DNA of 37,599 bases from Pseudomonadota bacterium (GTDB lineage: Bacteria; Pseudomonadota; Alphaproteobacteria; Rhizobiales; Rhizobiaceae): positions 1-37,599 of the forward strand of contig JAEYRU010000197.1 of the NCBI GenBank assembly GCA_023435335.1. The letters run 5' to 3'. The notes under the pieces were generated by a model. That model saw only the letters and a program-made list of their open reading frames with translations, did no database searches and was not told the DNA's origin. Below are positions 14,677 through 22,615 of this stretch, in pieces (the stretch's first letter is position 1; the number at the start of each line of letters is the position of its first letter). Both the position numbers and the translations under genes were made by a program.

Positions 14677-15813
14677 ATGAAGACACTTCTGAAATACACC
14701 ACGGCCGCGGCCGCGATTGCGCTCATGACGCAATTCGCGTTCGCCGGCCCCAAGGTCGTATCGGGACCGGGGGCGGACGCCGAATGTTTCGCCCCATGGG
14801 CGGCCGATACCAAGTACCTTCAATGGGATGCCCAGCCGGGACCCTACAAGGTCGCCATCGTGAATGGCTTCGTGGGCAACACCTGGCGCATCCAGATGAT
14901 CAAGACAGCCAAGGCGTTCGCCGAGGACCCCGCGATGAAGGACAAGATTGCGGAGTTCAAGGTCGTATCGACTGGAACCGACGCCCCGGCGCAACTCGGC
15001 GCGATCGAGGACTTCATCAACCAGGGCTTCCACGCAATCGTGACGATCGCCGTTTCGCCCGACGGCTTCGACCGGGTGATCCGCCTGGCCGACCGCAACA
15101 ACGTCGTGCTGGTTCCCTTCGACAACGTGCTCGACACCGACGCGGTGATGCAGGTCAACGAGGACCAGCTGGCTATGGGCCGCGAGTGGGCCGGGTTCGT
15201 GGTCGAGCAGTTGAAGGCTGCGGGCAAGACCTCCGGCAAGCTGCTTGAAGTGCGCGGCCTGCCCGGCAATTCGGTCGACCGCGACCGTTCGATCGGCATC
15301 CACGAGGTGCTCGACCAGTCCGGCGGCAAGTGGGAGGTCGTGCAGGTCGTGGGCAACTGGGACGACGGCACCGCGCAGAAAGTGACGGCAGACGCCATCG
15401 CCGTGCACGGCCAGTTCGACGGCATCCTGGCGCAGGGCGGCACGACCGGCGTCGTGCAAGCGATGATCGATGCGGGCCACCCGATGGTGCCGATCGCGGG
15501 CGAGTCCGAGAACGGCTTCCGCAAGCTGGTGGCGAAGCACTCCGCCGACGGCCTGAAGGGGATTTCCATCGGCCAGTCGCCCGGCCTGGTCGCGATCGCA
15601 ATGAAAGCGGCGGTGTCGGCGCTCGAGGGTAACGTCATGCCGCAGCTCATCTCGGTCCCGCTGCCGATCGCGACCTACGATCAGCTCAAGGACGGTGAGA
15701 ACTACTGGACAAATCTGCCCGACAATTTCTTCACGGTGAACGAGTTCCCGCCCTGCGGCGTGAACGTCTCCGGACCAGCCATCATGGCGCAGTCCGAAGC
15801 CGACGTGAAATAA
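14677..15813 (+). CDS. Periplasmic sugar-binding protein of cluster 2 (RbsB/type I fold)
   Basis: A 378-residue secreted binding protein. The ATG at 14677 follows AAGGGAGG at a normal distance and starts a signal peptide (MKTLLKYTTAAAAIALM, cleaved near AFAGP). An earlier in-frame ATG at 14608 lacks both and is rejected. Type I fold marks are YKVAIVNGFVGNTWRIQMI, GFHAIVTIAVSPDGF, NNVVLVPFDNV, GNSVDRDRS and FDGILAQGG. The GESENGF motif is shared with the cluster 1 binding protein. The segment around residues 95-125 (FKVVSTGTDAPAQ, AIEDFINQG) matches the group that binds pentoses, hexoses or polyols. Ligand not determinable. Confidence 0.91.
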   Translation: MKTLLKYTTAAAAIALMTQFAFAGPKVVSGPGADAECFAPWAADTKYLQWDAQPGPYKVAIVNGFVGNTWRIQMIKTAKAFAEDPAMKDKIAEFKVVSTGTDAPAQLGAIEDFINQGFHAIVTIAVSPDGFDRVIRLADRNNVVLVPFDNVLDTDAVMQVNEDQLAMGREWAGFVVEQLKAAGKTSGKLLEVRGLPGNSVDRDRSIGIHEVLDQSGGKWEVVQVVGNWDDGTAQKVTADAIAVHGQFDGILAQGGTTGVVQAMIDAGHPMVPIAGESENGFRKLVAKHSADGLKGISIGQSPGLVAIAMKAAVSALEGNVMPQLISVPLPIATYDQLKDGENYWTNLPDNFFTVNEFPPCGVNVSGPAIMAQSEADVK

Positions 15814-15833
15814 GCCAACCCGAACGGTTCAGG

Positions 15834-15864
15834 GCGGCCCCGCTGTTGCCGGCGGGGCCGCTTT
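15834..15864 (+). terminator. Intercistronic hairpin after the cluster 2 binding-protein gene
   Basis: A perfect 10-bp stem (GCGGCCCCGC at 15834-15843 with GCGGGGCCGC at 15852-15861), 8-base loop, followed by TTT. It lies 20 bases after the stop and 44 bases before the ATPase start. It looks like a partial terminator or mRNA-stabilising stem, the same arrangement as at 10628-10657. Confidence 0.72.
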
Positions 15865-15907
15865 GCCGGAAGATGAGGCCGGTTGCTCAACCGGTGATAG
15901 CGCTCGC

Positions 15908-17431
15908 ATGAACGACGCCATTGTCGAATACCGCGGCATCTCCAAGTATTTCGCCGGCATCCGGGCCCTGGAGAATGTCGATTTCGCCTGCAGGACAGGT
16001 TCCATCCATGCGATCCTGGGCGAGAACGGGGCCGGCAAGTCCACTCTCATCAAGATCATGGCGGGTGTGCTCCGGCCAGACGCCGGCGAGATGTTCCTGG
16101 CCGGCCAGCCGGTCGTCTTCCCGCAGCCGCAGGCGGCCAGCGCCGCCGGCATCGTGTGCATGTTCCAGGAACTGTCGCTCGTCCCGGACCTGTCTGTCGC
16201 CGACAACATATCGATCTCCGGTCCGCCGCGCCGGTTCGGGCTGATTGACCGGCGCGCGCAGGTTGCGCGCGCGGAGCAACTGCTGGCCCGAGTCCACTGC
16301 GAAGATATCGACCCGAACGCCCTCGTGCGCGAACTGTCGCTGTCGCGACGGCAGATGGTGGAGATCGCCAAGGCGCTGGGCCGCGACCCCAAGGTCCTCA
16401 TCCTCGACGAGGCGACCTCGGCGCTGACGTCGCGCGATGTGCAGACCGTCTACGACCTTCTGGCCGACCTGAGGGAGCGGGGCGTGGCGAGCCTGTTCAT
16501 CTCGCATCGCATGCATGAGGTGGACGCACTGTGCGACACGCTTTCTGTCTTCCGCAACGGGCGACACATCGAGACCTTCGCCAAGGGGGCACGGTCCGAG
16601 CGGGAGATCGTCAAGCTGATGATCGGGCGTGACGTGGAGGCGCAGTTTCCGCCCAAGCCGCCAGTGAAGCCGGCGGCCGAGCGCGGCGAGCCGCTGCTCA
16701 GCGTCACCAACCTCTCCTGGCAGGACCGGCTGAACGGGATCGACATCTCCGTGTCGCGCGGCGAGATCGTCGGCCTCGGCGGTCTCGACGGCCAGGGGCA
16801 GAAAGAACTGCTGTTGGCGCTGTTCGGCGTGCTGCGGGACGTGGAGGGGGAGATCCTCATTGGCGGGCGCCAGGGTGTTCCCGCCTCCCCCGCCGCAGCC
16901 AAGTCCACGCGCACGCGCATCGCCCTCGTGCCGGAAGATCGCAAGACCGAGGGCCTGATGCTTGGCATGCCGATCGCCGACAATCTACTCGCGGCGTCCT
17001 TCGGAAGGATTTCCCGCGGCCCGTTCATCGACCCGGCGCTGGCCGCCAAGGCGGTCGAGGACGGCGTCGCGCGGCTGCGCATCAAGCTCGGCTCGGCGAC
17101 TGACCCCGTCATGACGCTGTCCGGCGGCAACCAGCAGAAGGTGGTGATCGCCAAGTGGCTGATGAACGACCCCGACATCATCCTGCTCAACGATCCCACC
17201 CGCGGCATCGACGTCGGGACGAAGCAGGAGATCTACCGCCTCATGCGTGACCTCGCCAACGCCGGAAAGGCGATCCTGTTCTATTCCTCCGACTATGCCG
17301 AGCTGATTGGCTGCTGCGACAGGGTCTCCGTCCTGTATGCGGGGCGCGTCGTCGCGGAGAAGGAAGGCGACCAGATCACCGAGGAAGGCCTGATCGCCGC
17401 TTCCCTCAACATCGACGTCGAGGCGGCATGA
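15908..17431 (+). CDS. Sugar ABC importer ATPase with two nucleotide-binding domains (RbsA/MglA family)
   Basis: A 507-residue double ATPase of cluster 2. Domain 1 has Walker A GENGAGKS near residue 39, a Q-loop (FQELSLVPDL), signature ELSLSRRQMVEIAKAL and Walker B VLILDEATSAL. Domain 2 has a degenerate Walker A (GLDGQGQ), signature TLSGGNQQKVVIAKWL and Walker B IILLNDPTRGIDVG, where the usual DE pair reads ND. A conservative Asp in place of the catalytic Glu is compatible with a regulatory second site. The ATG at 15908 gives the expected length; its ribosome binding site is weak. A TTG at 15863 in the same frame would begin inside the hairpin region. The stop overlaps the next ATG by 4 bases. 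Confidence 0.93.
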   Translation: MNDAIVEYRGISKYFAGIRALENVDFACRTGSIHAILGENGAGKSTLIKIMAGVLRPDAGEMFLAGQPVVFPQPQAASAAGIVCMFQELSLVPDLSVADNISISGPPRRFGLIDRRAQVARAEQLLARVHCEDIDPNALVRELSLSRRQMVEIAKALGRDPKVLILDEATSALTSRDVQTVYDLLADLRERGVASLFISHRMHEVDALCDTLSVFRNGRHIETFAKGARSEREIVKLMIGRDVEAQFPPKPPVKPAAERGEPLLSVTNLSWQDRLNGIDISVSRGEIVGLGGLDGQGQKELLLALFGVLRDVEGEILIGGRQGVPASPAAAKSTRTRIALVPEDRKTEGLMLGMPIADNLLAASFGRISRGPFIDPALAAKAVEDGVARLRIKLGSATDPVMTLSGGNQQKVVIAKWLMNDPDIILLNDPTRGIDVGTKQEIYRLMRDLANAGKAILFYSSDYAELIGCCDRVSVLYAGRVVAEKEGDQITEEGLIAASLNIDVEAA

Positions 17432-18477
17432 TGCATCAGCCCGCGTGGAAGAGGTGGCTGCTGCAGAATCTCGGCTTCGCCACCGCCCTGCTCCTGCTTG
17501 CGGCACTCTATCTCTCGTACAACCTTCTGCATCCGCGGGGCTTTTCGTCGGCGGTGGCAATCCAGAACGCCAACGAGACCGCCGCGATCGCCTTCGTGGC
17601 GATGGCGCAGACCTTCCCGGTTCTCCTGGGAGGGCTCGACCTTTCGGTCGGCGCGGTCATGACCCTGACCAACTGCATCGCCTCCGAACTGGTGTACGGC
17701 TCGCCCGCCCAGATCATTCTCGGCATGGCCCTGACGCTGCTCGCGGGTACTGCTTTCGGGCTACTCAACGGCTGCATCGTGGTCTATGGCCGCATCCAGC
17801 CGATCATCGCGACTCTCGCGACCGGCGCGATCGCCATAGGCCTCGCCCTGCTGATCCGGCCCAAGCCCGGCGGCCGTGTCGACGGCGACCTGAGTTGGGC
17901 GCTCACCAACTCGGTCTGGGATTTTGCCGACACCTACGGCATCGCCGAGGGCGGCGATGCCTGGTGGCTGCGCCCTTTCGCCGATATCCCCGTGCCGGCC
18001 ATCCTCATCGCGCTCGTGGTGCTTCTCGTCTGGGTTCCTTTCCGCCGCTCCGTGACCGGGCGCACCGTCTACGCCATCGGCTCGGCCGAGGGCGCTGCGT
18101 TCATGTCCGGCCTGCCGATCGCCCGGGCCAAGATCGCAGCCTTTACGCTCGCCGGCTTCTTCGCCGCGTGCGGCGGCCTGTACCTGGCGATCCAGACCTC
18201 GTCCGGCAATGCCGACATCCAGCAGGCCGGCGCCTACACGCTGAACTCCATCGCGGCAGTCGTTCTCGGCGGAACCTCGCTGCTCGGCGGCGTCGGCAGC
18301 GCCGTGGGCAGCCTCGTCGGCGCGATGATCCTGCGGGTCATCGCCTTCTACTTCCGCATCCTCGACATCGACCCGCTGCTGCAACCGCTGATCGAGGGGG
18401 TCGTCCTTCTGGTCGCGATCTCCTTCGGCGCGCTGCGCGTGCTGAGGGTGAAGAACAAGCTCGATCTGTTCAGGTGA
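17428..18477 (+). CDS. Sugar ABC importer permease, RbsC-type (first permease of cluster 2)
   Basis: A 349-residue membrane protein that begins in an ATGATG overlap with the ATPase stop (17428-17431); either ATG may be used. Family marks are PVLLGGLDLSVGAVMTLTN near residue 70, GLLNGCIVVYGR near 111, YAIGSAEGAAFMSGLPI near 213, and NSIAAVVLGGTSLLGGVGSAVG near 273. It is longer than the usual 320 residues because of a loop at about 150-185 rich in Trp and acidic residues (DLSWALTNSVWDFADTYG) that should face the periplasm. It probably pairs with the next gene product as a heterodimer. Confidence 0.93.
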   Translation: MMHQPAWKRWLLQNLGFATALLLLAALYLSYNLLHPRGFSSAVAIQNANETAAIAFVAMAQTFPVLLGGLDLSVGAVMTLTNCIASELVYGSPAQIILGMALTLLAGTAFGLLNGCIVVYGRIQPIIATLATGAIAIGLALLIRPKPGGRVDGDLSWALTNSVWDFADTYGIAEGGDAWWLRPFADIPVPAILIALVVLLVWVPFRRSVTGRTVYAIGSAEGAAFMSGLPIARAKIAAFTLAGFFAACGGLYLAIQTSSGNADIQQAGAYTLNSIAAVVLGGTSLLGGVGSAVGSLVGAMILRVIAFYFRILDIDPLLQPLIEGVVLLVAISFGALRVLRVKNKLDLFR

Positions 18478-18483
18478 TCCGCC

Positions 18484-19434
18484 ATGCGACTTCTCCTCTC
18501 TCCGGAAAACAAGCCCATCGCGATCGCCTCGCTGTTCATCCTCGTCATCCTGCTGGCGGGCACGGCCTATACCCTGTCGACCACCGGCAACGCGCCGCTG
18601 CTGTCGCCGAACTATCTGCTGCTGCAACTGCAGATCGGCTCGTTTCTCGGCATCTGCGCGGCCGGCATGATGATGGTCATCCTGCTCGGCCATATCGATC
18701 TGTCCATCCCGTGGACCCTGACGGCAGCCGCCATGATGGCGACCGCCGTCGGCGGCGAGATGGCGCTGCCCGCCGCGCTGGCGGTGGGCCTTGCGGTCGG
18801 CCTTTTCAATGGGTTCGGCGTCGCCTTCCTGCGCATCCCGTCGATGATCTTCACCCTTGCCGTCGACACGGTCCTGCGCGGCCTGATGGTCGCGCATACC
18901 GGCGGCTTCGCCCCGCAGGACTCGGCGACGCCACTCATGCTGTTCCTGGCCAAGGACCGGATACTGGGCATTCCCGTCGCGATCTTCGTCTGGGCCGGCG
19001 TATCGACCGTCATCGCGATCATCCTCACGCGGACCGGGTTTGGCCGCTCGATCTACGCGACCGGCTCAAGCGAAAGGGCAGCCTATCTCTCCGGCATCCG
19101 TACCCGCGGCGTCATCGTCGGCGCGTTCGTGGCGTCGGCAATGTGCGCCGCGATCGCGGGCGTGCTGCTGGCCGGCTACTCTGCCAAGGCCTATCAGGGC
19201 ATGGGAAACGCCTTCCTGCTGCCGGCGATCGCAGCCGTGGTGCTGGGCGGCACGCATATCCTCGGCGGCCGGGGCCGCTATGCCGGCACGCTGGTCGGCG
19301 TCATCCTGATCGTGCTTCTGAACTCAGTGCTGTCGATCACGCAGATGCCGGAGGCCGGCCGCCAGATCATTTACGGAACCGTCATCGTCGGCATGCTCCT
19401 GGTCTATGGGCGCAGCCAGCGCGTGACGTCCTGA
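18484..19434 (+). CDS. Sugar ABC importer permease, RbsC-type (second permease of cluster 2)
   Basis: A 316-residue membrane protein 6 bases after the previous stop. Motifs are LLGHIDLSIPWTLTAAA near residue 72, GLFNGFGVAFLR near 105, YATGSSERAAYLSGIRTRG near 192, and IAAVVLGGTHILGGRGRYAGTLVG near 255. The DLSIPW stretch departs from the usual DLSVG. The gene is followed after 13 bases by a lactonase gene with its own strong ribosome binding site. Family firm, substrate unknown. Confidence 0.92.
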   Translation: MRLLLSPENKPIAIASLFILVILLAGTAYTLSTTGNAPLLSPNYLLLQLQIGSFLGICAAGMMMVILLGHIDLSIPWTLTAAAMMATAVGGEMALPAALAVGLAVGLFNGFGVAFLRIPSMIFTLAVDTVLRGLMVAHTGGFAPQDSATPLMLFLAKDRILGIPVAIFVWAGVSTVIAIILTRTGFGRSIYATGSSERAAYLSGIRTRGVIVGAFVASAMCAAIAGVLLAGYSAKAYQGMGNAFLLPAIAAVVLGGTHILGGRGRYAGTLVGVILIVLLNSVLSITQMPEAGRQIIYGTVIVGMLLVYGRSQRVTS

Positions 19435-19447
19435 GGGAGGATGCCCC

Positions 19448-20356
19448 ATGCCGGGAGAGCACTACGAGATCCGTGACGAGCGCTTCGCGAAGCTGATCCA
19501 CGGAAACGCCAATCTCGAGACCCTGTGGACGGGCGGGCGGTGGACGGAAGGGCCGGCATATTTCGCCGCGGGCCGCTATCTCGTCTGGTCGGACATCCCC
19601 AACGACCGGATCATGCGGTGGGACGAGATGAACGGCCAGGTGGCCACCTTCGAGCAGCCCTGCCGCAACCGGAACGGCCACACCGTCGATCGCCAGGGCA
19701 GGCTGATCGCCTGCGAGCATCGCGGCCGCTGCGTCAGCCGCTACGAGATCGACGGATCGCGGACGGTGATTGCCGACAGCTATGGCGGAAAGCGCCTCAA
19801 TTCGCCCAACGACGTGGTGGTCAAATCGGACGGATCGATCTGGTTCACCGACCCCTCCTACGGCATCGACAGCGACTATGAAGGCGACGCCTCGCCAATG
19901 GAGCAGGACGGGCGTCATGTTTACCGCATCGATCCCGCCGGCAGCATCACCCGCGTGATCGACGACATGAAGCAGCCCAACGGCCTCGCGTTTTCGCCCG
20001 ACGAATCCGTTCTCTACGTGGCCGACACCGGCAGGACGCATTTCCCCGACTGCGCTCCGAAAATCCGCAGATATCCGGTCGCTGCCGACGGCGCATCGCT
20101 GGGTCCGGGCGAGGATTTCGTGACGTGCGACGCCGGACTGTTCGACGGCTTTCGCCTCGACACCGGCGGCAACATCTGGTCCTCGGCGGGCGACGGCGTT
20201 CACTGCTTCGCACCCGACGGCACCCTGCTGGGCAAGATCCTCATCGACGAGGTCGTGGCCAATGTCTGTTTCGGGGGACCGAAGCGGAACCGCCTCTTCA
20301 TCTGCGCCACGACGAGCCTGCGCTCGATCTATGTGAACGCGCAAGGGATTGCATGA
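19448..20356 (+). CDS. SMP-30/gluconolactonase-family lactonase
   Basis: A 302-residue cytoplasmic six-bladed beta-propeller. It hydrolyses sugar lactones to aldonic acids with one divalent metal ion. The metal ligands expected for the family are visible: the Glu in WTEGPAYF, Asn in SPNDVVVKSDG, Asn in PNGLAFSPD and Asp in LFDGFRLD. It resembles the bacterial gluconolactonase subgroup (WFTDPSYGID, RNRNGHTVDRQGR). GGGAGG precedes the ATG at 19448, and the gene is the last of the GntR-importer operon. This suggests that the imported sugar is first oxidised to a lactone, by a dehydrogenase not in this operon. L-arabinono-, galactono- or gluconolactone are all possible. Confidence 0.9.
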   Translation: MPGEHYEIRDERFAKLIHGNANLETLWTGGRWTEGPAYFAAGRYLVWSDIPNDRIMRWDEMNGQVATFEQPCRNRNGHTVDRQGRLIACEHRGRCVSRYEIDGSRTVIADSYGGKRLNSPNDVVVKSDGSIWFTDPSYGIDSDYEGDASPMEQDGRHVYRIDPAGSITRVIDDMKQPNGLAFSPDESVLYVADTGRTHFPDCAPKIRRYPVAADGASLGPGEDFVTCDAGLFDGFRLDTGGNIWSSAGDGVHCFAPDGTLLGKILIDEVVANVCFGGPKRNRLFICATTSLRSIYVNAQGIA

Positions 20357-20372
20357 ACGCGATCCTCGAATC

Positions 20373-20388
20373 GCCGCATCTATGCGGC
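20373..20388. terminator. Short hairpin between convergent genes
   Basis: GCCGCAT (20373-20379) and ATGCGGC (20382-20388) are exact inverted repeats, giving a 5-bp stem with a 6-base loop. It lies between the lactonase stop and the TctA-like stop and touches the latter. Only a weak terminator, if any. Confidence 0.35.
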
Positions 20389-21893
20389 TAGCCGTCCTCG
20401 GCGAGAACCTGCCTGTTCCTGTTGATCGATGGAACGAGCGCTGAGGCGACGATCACCGCGGCCGTGCCAAGCAAGGTCAGCGTCAGCGGCTCGCTCAGGA
20501 ACGTCCAGACGTTGCCCCGGCTGAGGATCAGGCCGCGTTGAAGGTTATCCTCGAGAATTCCCCCGAGAACGAGGCCGAGCAGCACGGGCGCGGGCTCGAA
20601 CCTGAGCTTGTAGAGCACGTATCCGACGAAACCGAATAGGGCGACCTGCACGACGTCGGACGGTTGCGATTCCACGGAATAGATGCCCAGGCAGCAGATC
20701 AGCACGATCATCGGAAAGAGGAGGTGATAGGGGACCTTCAGGAACTTCACCCATATCCCGATCAAGGGCAGGTTGATGATGACGAGCATCAGATTGCCGA
20801 TCCACATGGAAGTGACGACGCCCCAGAAGAGATCGGGGCGCAGTTCGATCACCTGCGGACCGGGAACGACCCCGTGCAGCGTCATCGCACCGCCGATCAG
20901 CGCCATCGTCGCGGTCGATGGAAGACCCAGGGTCAGCAGCGGGACGAAGGTTGTCTGGGCGGCGGCATTGTTGGCGGACTCGGGTCCCGCGACGCCCTGT
21001 ATGGCGCCCTTGCCGAACTTCTCCGGCGTGCGCGATATCCGCTTCTCCATCACATAGGAGGCAAAGGACGAAAGGGTGGCGCCGTTTCCGGGAATGATGC
21101 CGACGATGCTGCCCAGCAGCGAACCGCGCACGATCGCGCCGCCGGATTCCCGCAGGTCCTTTCTGTCGGGCAGGAGCCCCCCGACGATGCCTCCCACAAA
21201 CGGCCTCGCCTCGGGCGTCTCTAGATTGCGCAGGATCTCGGCGATGCCGAACAGGCCCATCGCGACGATCGCCACGTCGAATCCGTCATAGAGCACGTCG
21301 GAGCTGAATGTCAGTCGGGGTTCCCCCGTCACCGGATCGGCGCCGACCAGCGCCATCACGACACCGATGAGCAGCATGCAGAAACCCTTCAGCACGGATC
21401 CGCCGTTGAGCACGATGGCGAGTGCAAGGCCGAGAACCATCAGGGCGAAGTAGTTTCCGGCCGTGAAGCTCAACGCCAGTTCGGACAGCGGGATTGCGAT
21501 CGCCGCCACGACGAGGGTGGCGAAGGTCCCCGCCACAAAGGAGCCGATCGCCGCGATGCCGAGCGCCTTGCCCGCCCTGCCTTGCCGCGCCATCGCATGA
21601 CCGTCCAGCGCCGTCACCACCGATGAGGATTCGCCCGGCATGTTTACGAGGATGGCCGTCGTCGACCCACCATACTGGGCGCCGTAGTAGATGCCGGCGA
21701 GCATGATCAGCGATCCGACCGGCTCGGCATTGTATGTAAGGGGCATCAGGATCGCGATCGTCGCCAGAGGCCCGATTCCCGGCAGCACGCCGATCAGCGT
21801 GCCGACCAGCGCGCCGATCAGGCAAAGCAGCACATTCTGGAAGGAGAGGACGACGGAGAAGCCGAGCGCCAGATGGTCGATCAGCTCAGCCAC
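20388..21893 (-). CDS. tctA: Tripartite tricarboxylate transporter large membrane subunit, TctA family
   Basis: A 501-residue inner-membrane protein with about twelve hydrophobic segments and the features of TctA: GALVGTLIGVLPGIGPLATIAILMP near residue 30, YYGAQYGGSTTAILVNMPGESSSVVTALDGH near 70, and a second copy of the glycine-rich pattern, GIIPGNGATLSSFASY near 265. These loops are thought to line the carboxylate path. The gene overlaps tctB by 8 bases. With the binding protein TctC and small subunit TctB it makes a secondary, cation-driven importer for a carboxylate, not necessarily citrate. Substrate unknown. Confidence 0.94.
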   Translation of the reverse strand: MAELIDHLALGFSVVLSFQNVLLCLIGALVGTLIGVLPGIGPLATIAILMPLTYNAEPVGSLIMLAGIYYGAQYGGSTTAILVNMPGESSSVVTALDGHAMARQGRAGKALGIAAIGSFVAGTFATLVVAAIAIPLSELALSFTAGNYFALMVLGLALAIVLNGGSVLKGFCMLLIGVVMALVGADPVTGEPRLTFSSDVLYDGFDVAIVAMGLFGIAEILRNLETPEARPFVGGIVGGLLPDRKDLRESGGAIVRGSLLGSIVGIIPGNGATLSSFASYVMEKRISRTPEKFGKGAIQGVAGPESANNAAAQTTFVPLLTLGLPSTATMALIGGAMTLHGVVPGPQVIELRPDLFWGVVTSMWIGNLMLVIINLPLIGIWVKFLKVPYHLLFPMIVLICCLGIYSVESQPSDVVQVALFGFVGYVLYKLRFEPAPVLLGLVLGGILEDNLQRGLILSRGNVWTFLSEPLTLTLLGTAAVIVASALVPSINRNRQVLAEDG

Positions 21894-22530
21894 GCCCCTT
21901 CCCTCCCCGTCCGAAGATCACAACGTAGAGGGCGGCTGCGAAGGCTCCGTAGGCGGCACAGGCGATCCGGGTGGCACCGACGGAGCCGATCGAGCGCGGG
22001 ATGACGCCCTCCAGGAACCTGGGGAAGATGGGAACCCCGAGCCCCAGCAGATCGGCAAATATGAGAAGCAGCACCGCGGTGAGTGCGAACGCCGTCACCA
22101 GCAGTTCTCCCGGGCGCACATGGGGCGTGGCGCATCCGGCGACGAACACGGTGAGTGGACCGACCACGGTGAGCCCGAGTTGCGGGGTGGTTACAATCCC
22201 GAAGTTCCCGCCCCGGATGAAGATGGCAAACAGCACCACGGCAATGGCTATGATGGCCGCCGGCCTCAACGCGAGTTCCAGGCGATCGGCATCCTGGTCG
22301 CGCTGCAGCAGCCCTTTCGCCAGCACCGCGCATCCGGCGATGAACAGCAGGGCGGATAGCGCTTTCGGCATGGCGCCGGCCTCGATGCGGCTCATCTGGC
22401 CGACCGCGAGTTCGATCGCTCCGTACCAGATCAGAACGGCGATGAAGACGACGACCGCGCCTCCGATCACGTCGATGCGGGCATAGCGCGGAACAGCCTC
22501 GGACCGTGGCAGATCTGCCGCTTGTGACAT
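21886..22530 (-). CDS. tctB: Tripartite tricarboxylate transporter small membrane subunit, TctB family
   Basis: A 214-residue membrane protein with about four to five helices (IDVIGGAVVVFIAVLIWYGAIEL, MPKALSALLFIAGCAVL, PAAIIAIAVVLFAIF, ELLVTAFALTAVLLLIFADLLG, and one near the end). The ATG at 22530 is chosen because AGGTGGGG lies just before it and the membrane character begins there. Upstream codons in the same frame are rich in Arg and Ser and overlap the tctC end. TctB proteins are small, poorly conserved membrane partners of TctA. The assignment rests on size, topology and its place between tctC and tctA. It overlaps tctA by 8 bases. Confidence 0.87.
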   Translation of the reverse strand: MSQAADLPRSEAVPRYARIDVIGGAVVVFIAVLIWYGAIELAVGQMSRIEAGAMPKALSALLFIAGCAVLAKGLLQRDQDADRLELALRPAAIIAIAVVLFAIFIRGGNFGIVTTPQLGLTVVGPLTVFVAGCATPHVRPGELLVTAFALTAVLLLIFADLLGLGVPIFPRFLEGVIPRSIGSVGATRIACAAYGAFAAALYVVIFGRGGKGRG

Positions 22531-22615
22531 GGTCCCCACCTTCTTCAGTATATCGGCGCAGGATGCGGGCCGAGCTGCCAAATTCGGCAACCCGGCCGGC
22601 TGGGCTCGAGAGATC

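Noticed and set aside
17445..19496. A 683-codon open frame on the plus strand across two permease genes
   Set aside because: It is in the wrong frame of two well-supported membrane proteins, and its product is Arg/Pro/His-rich with no hydrophobic segments. It is a shadow frame.
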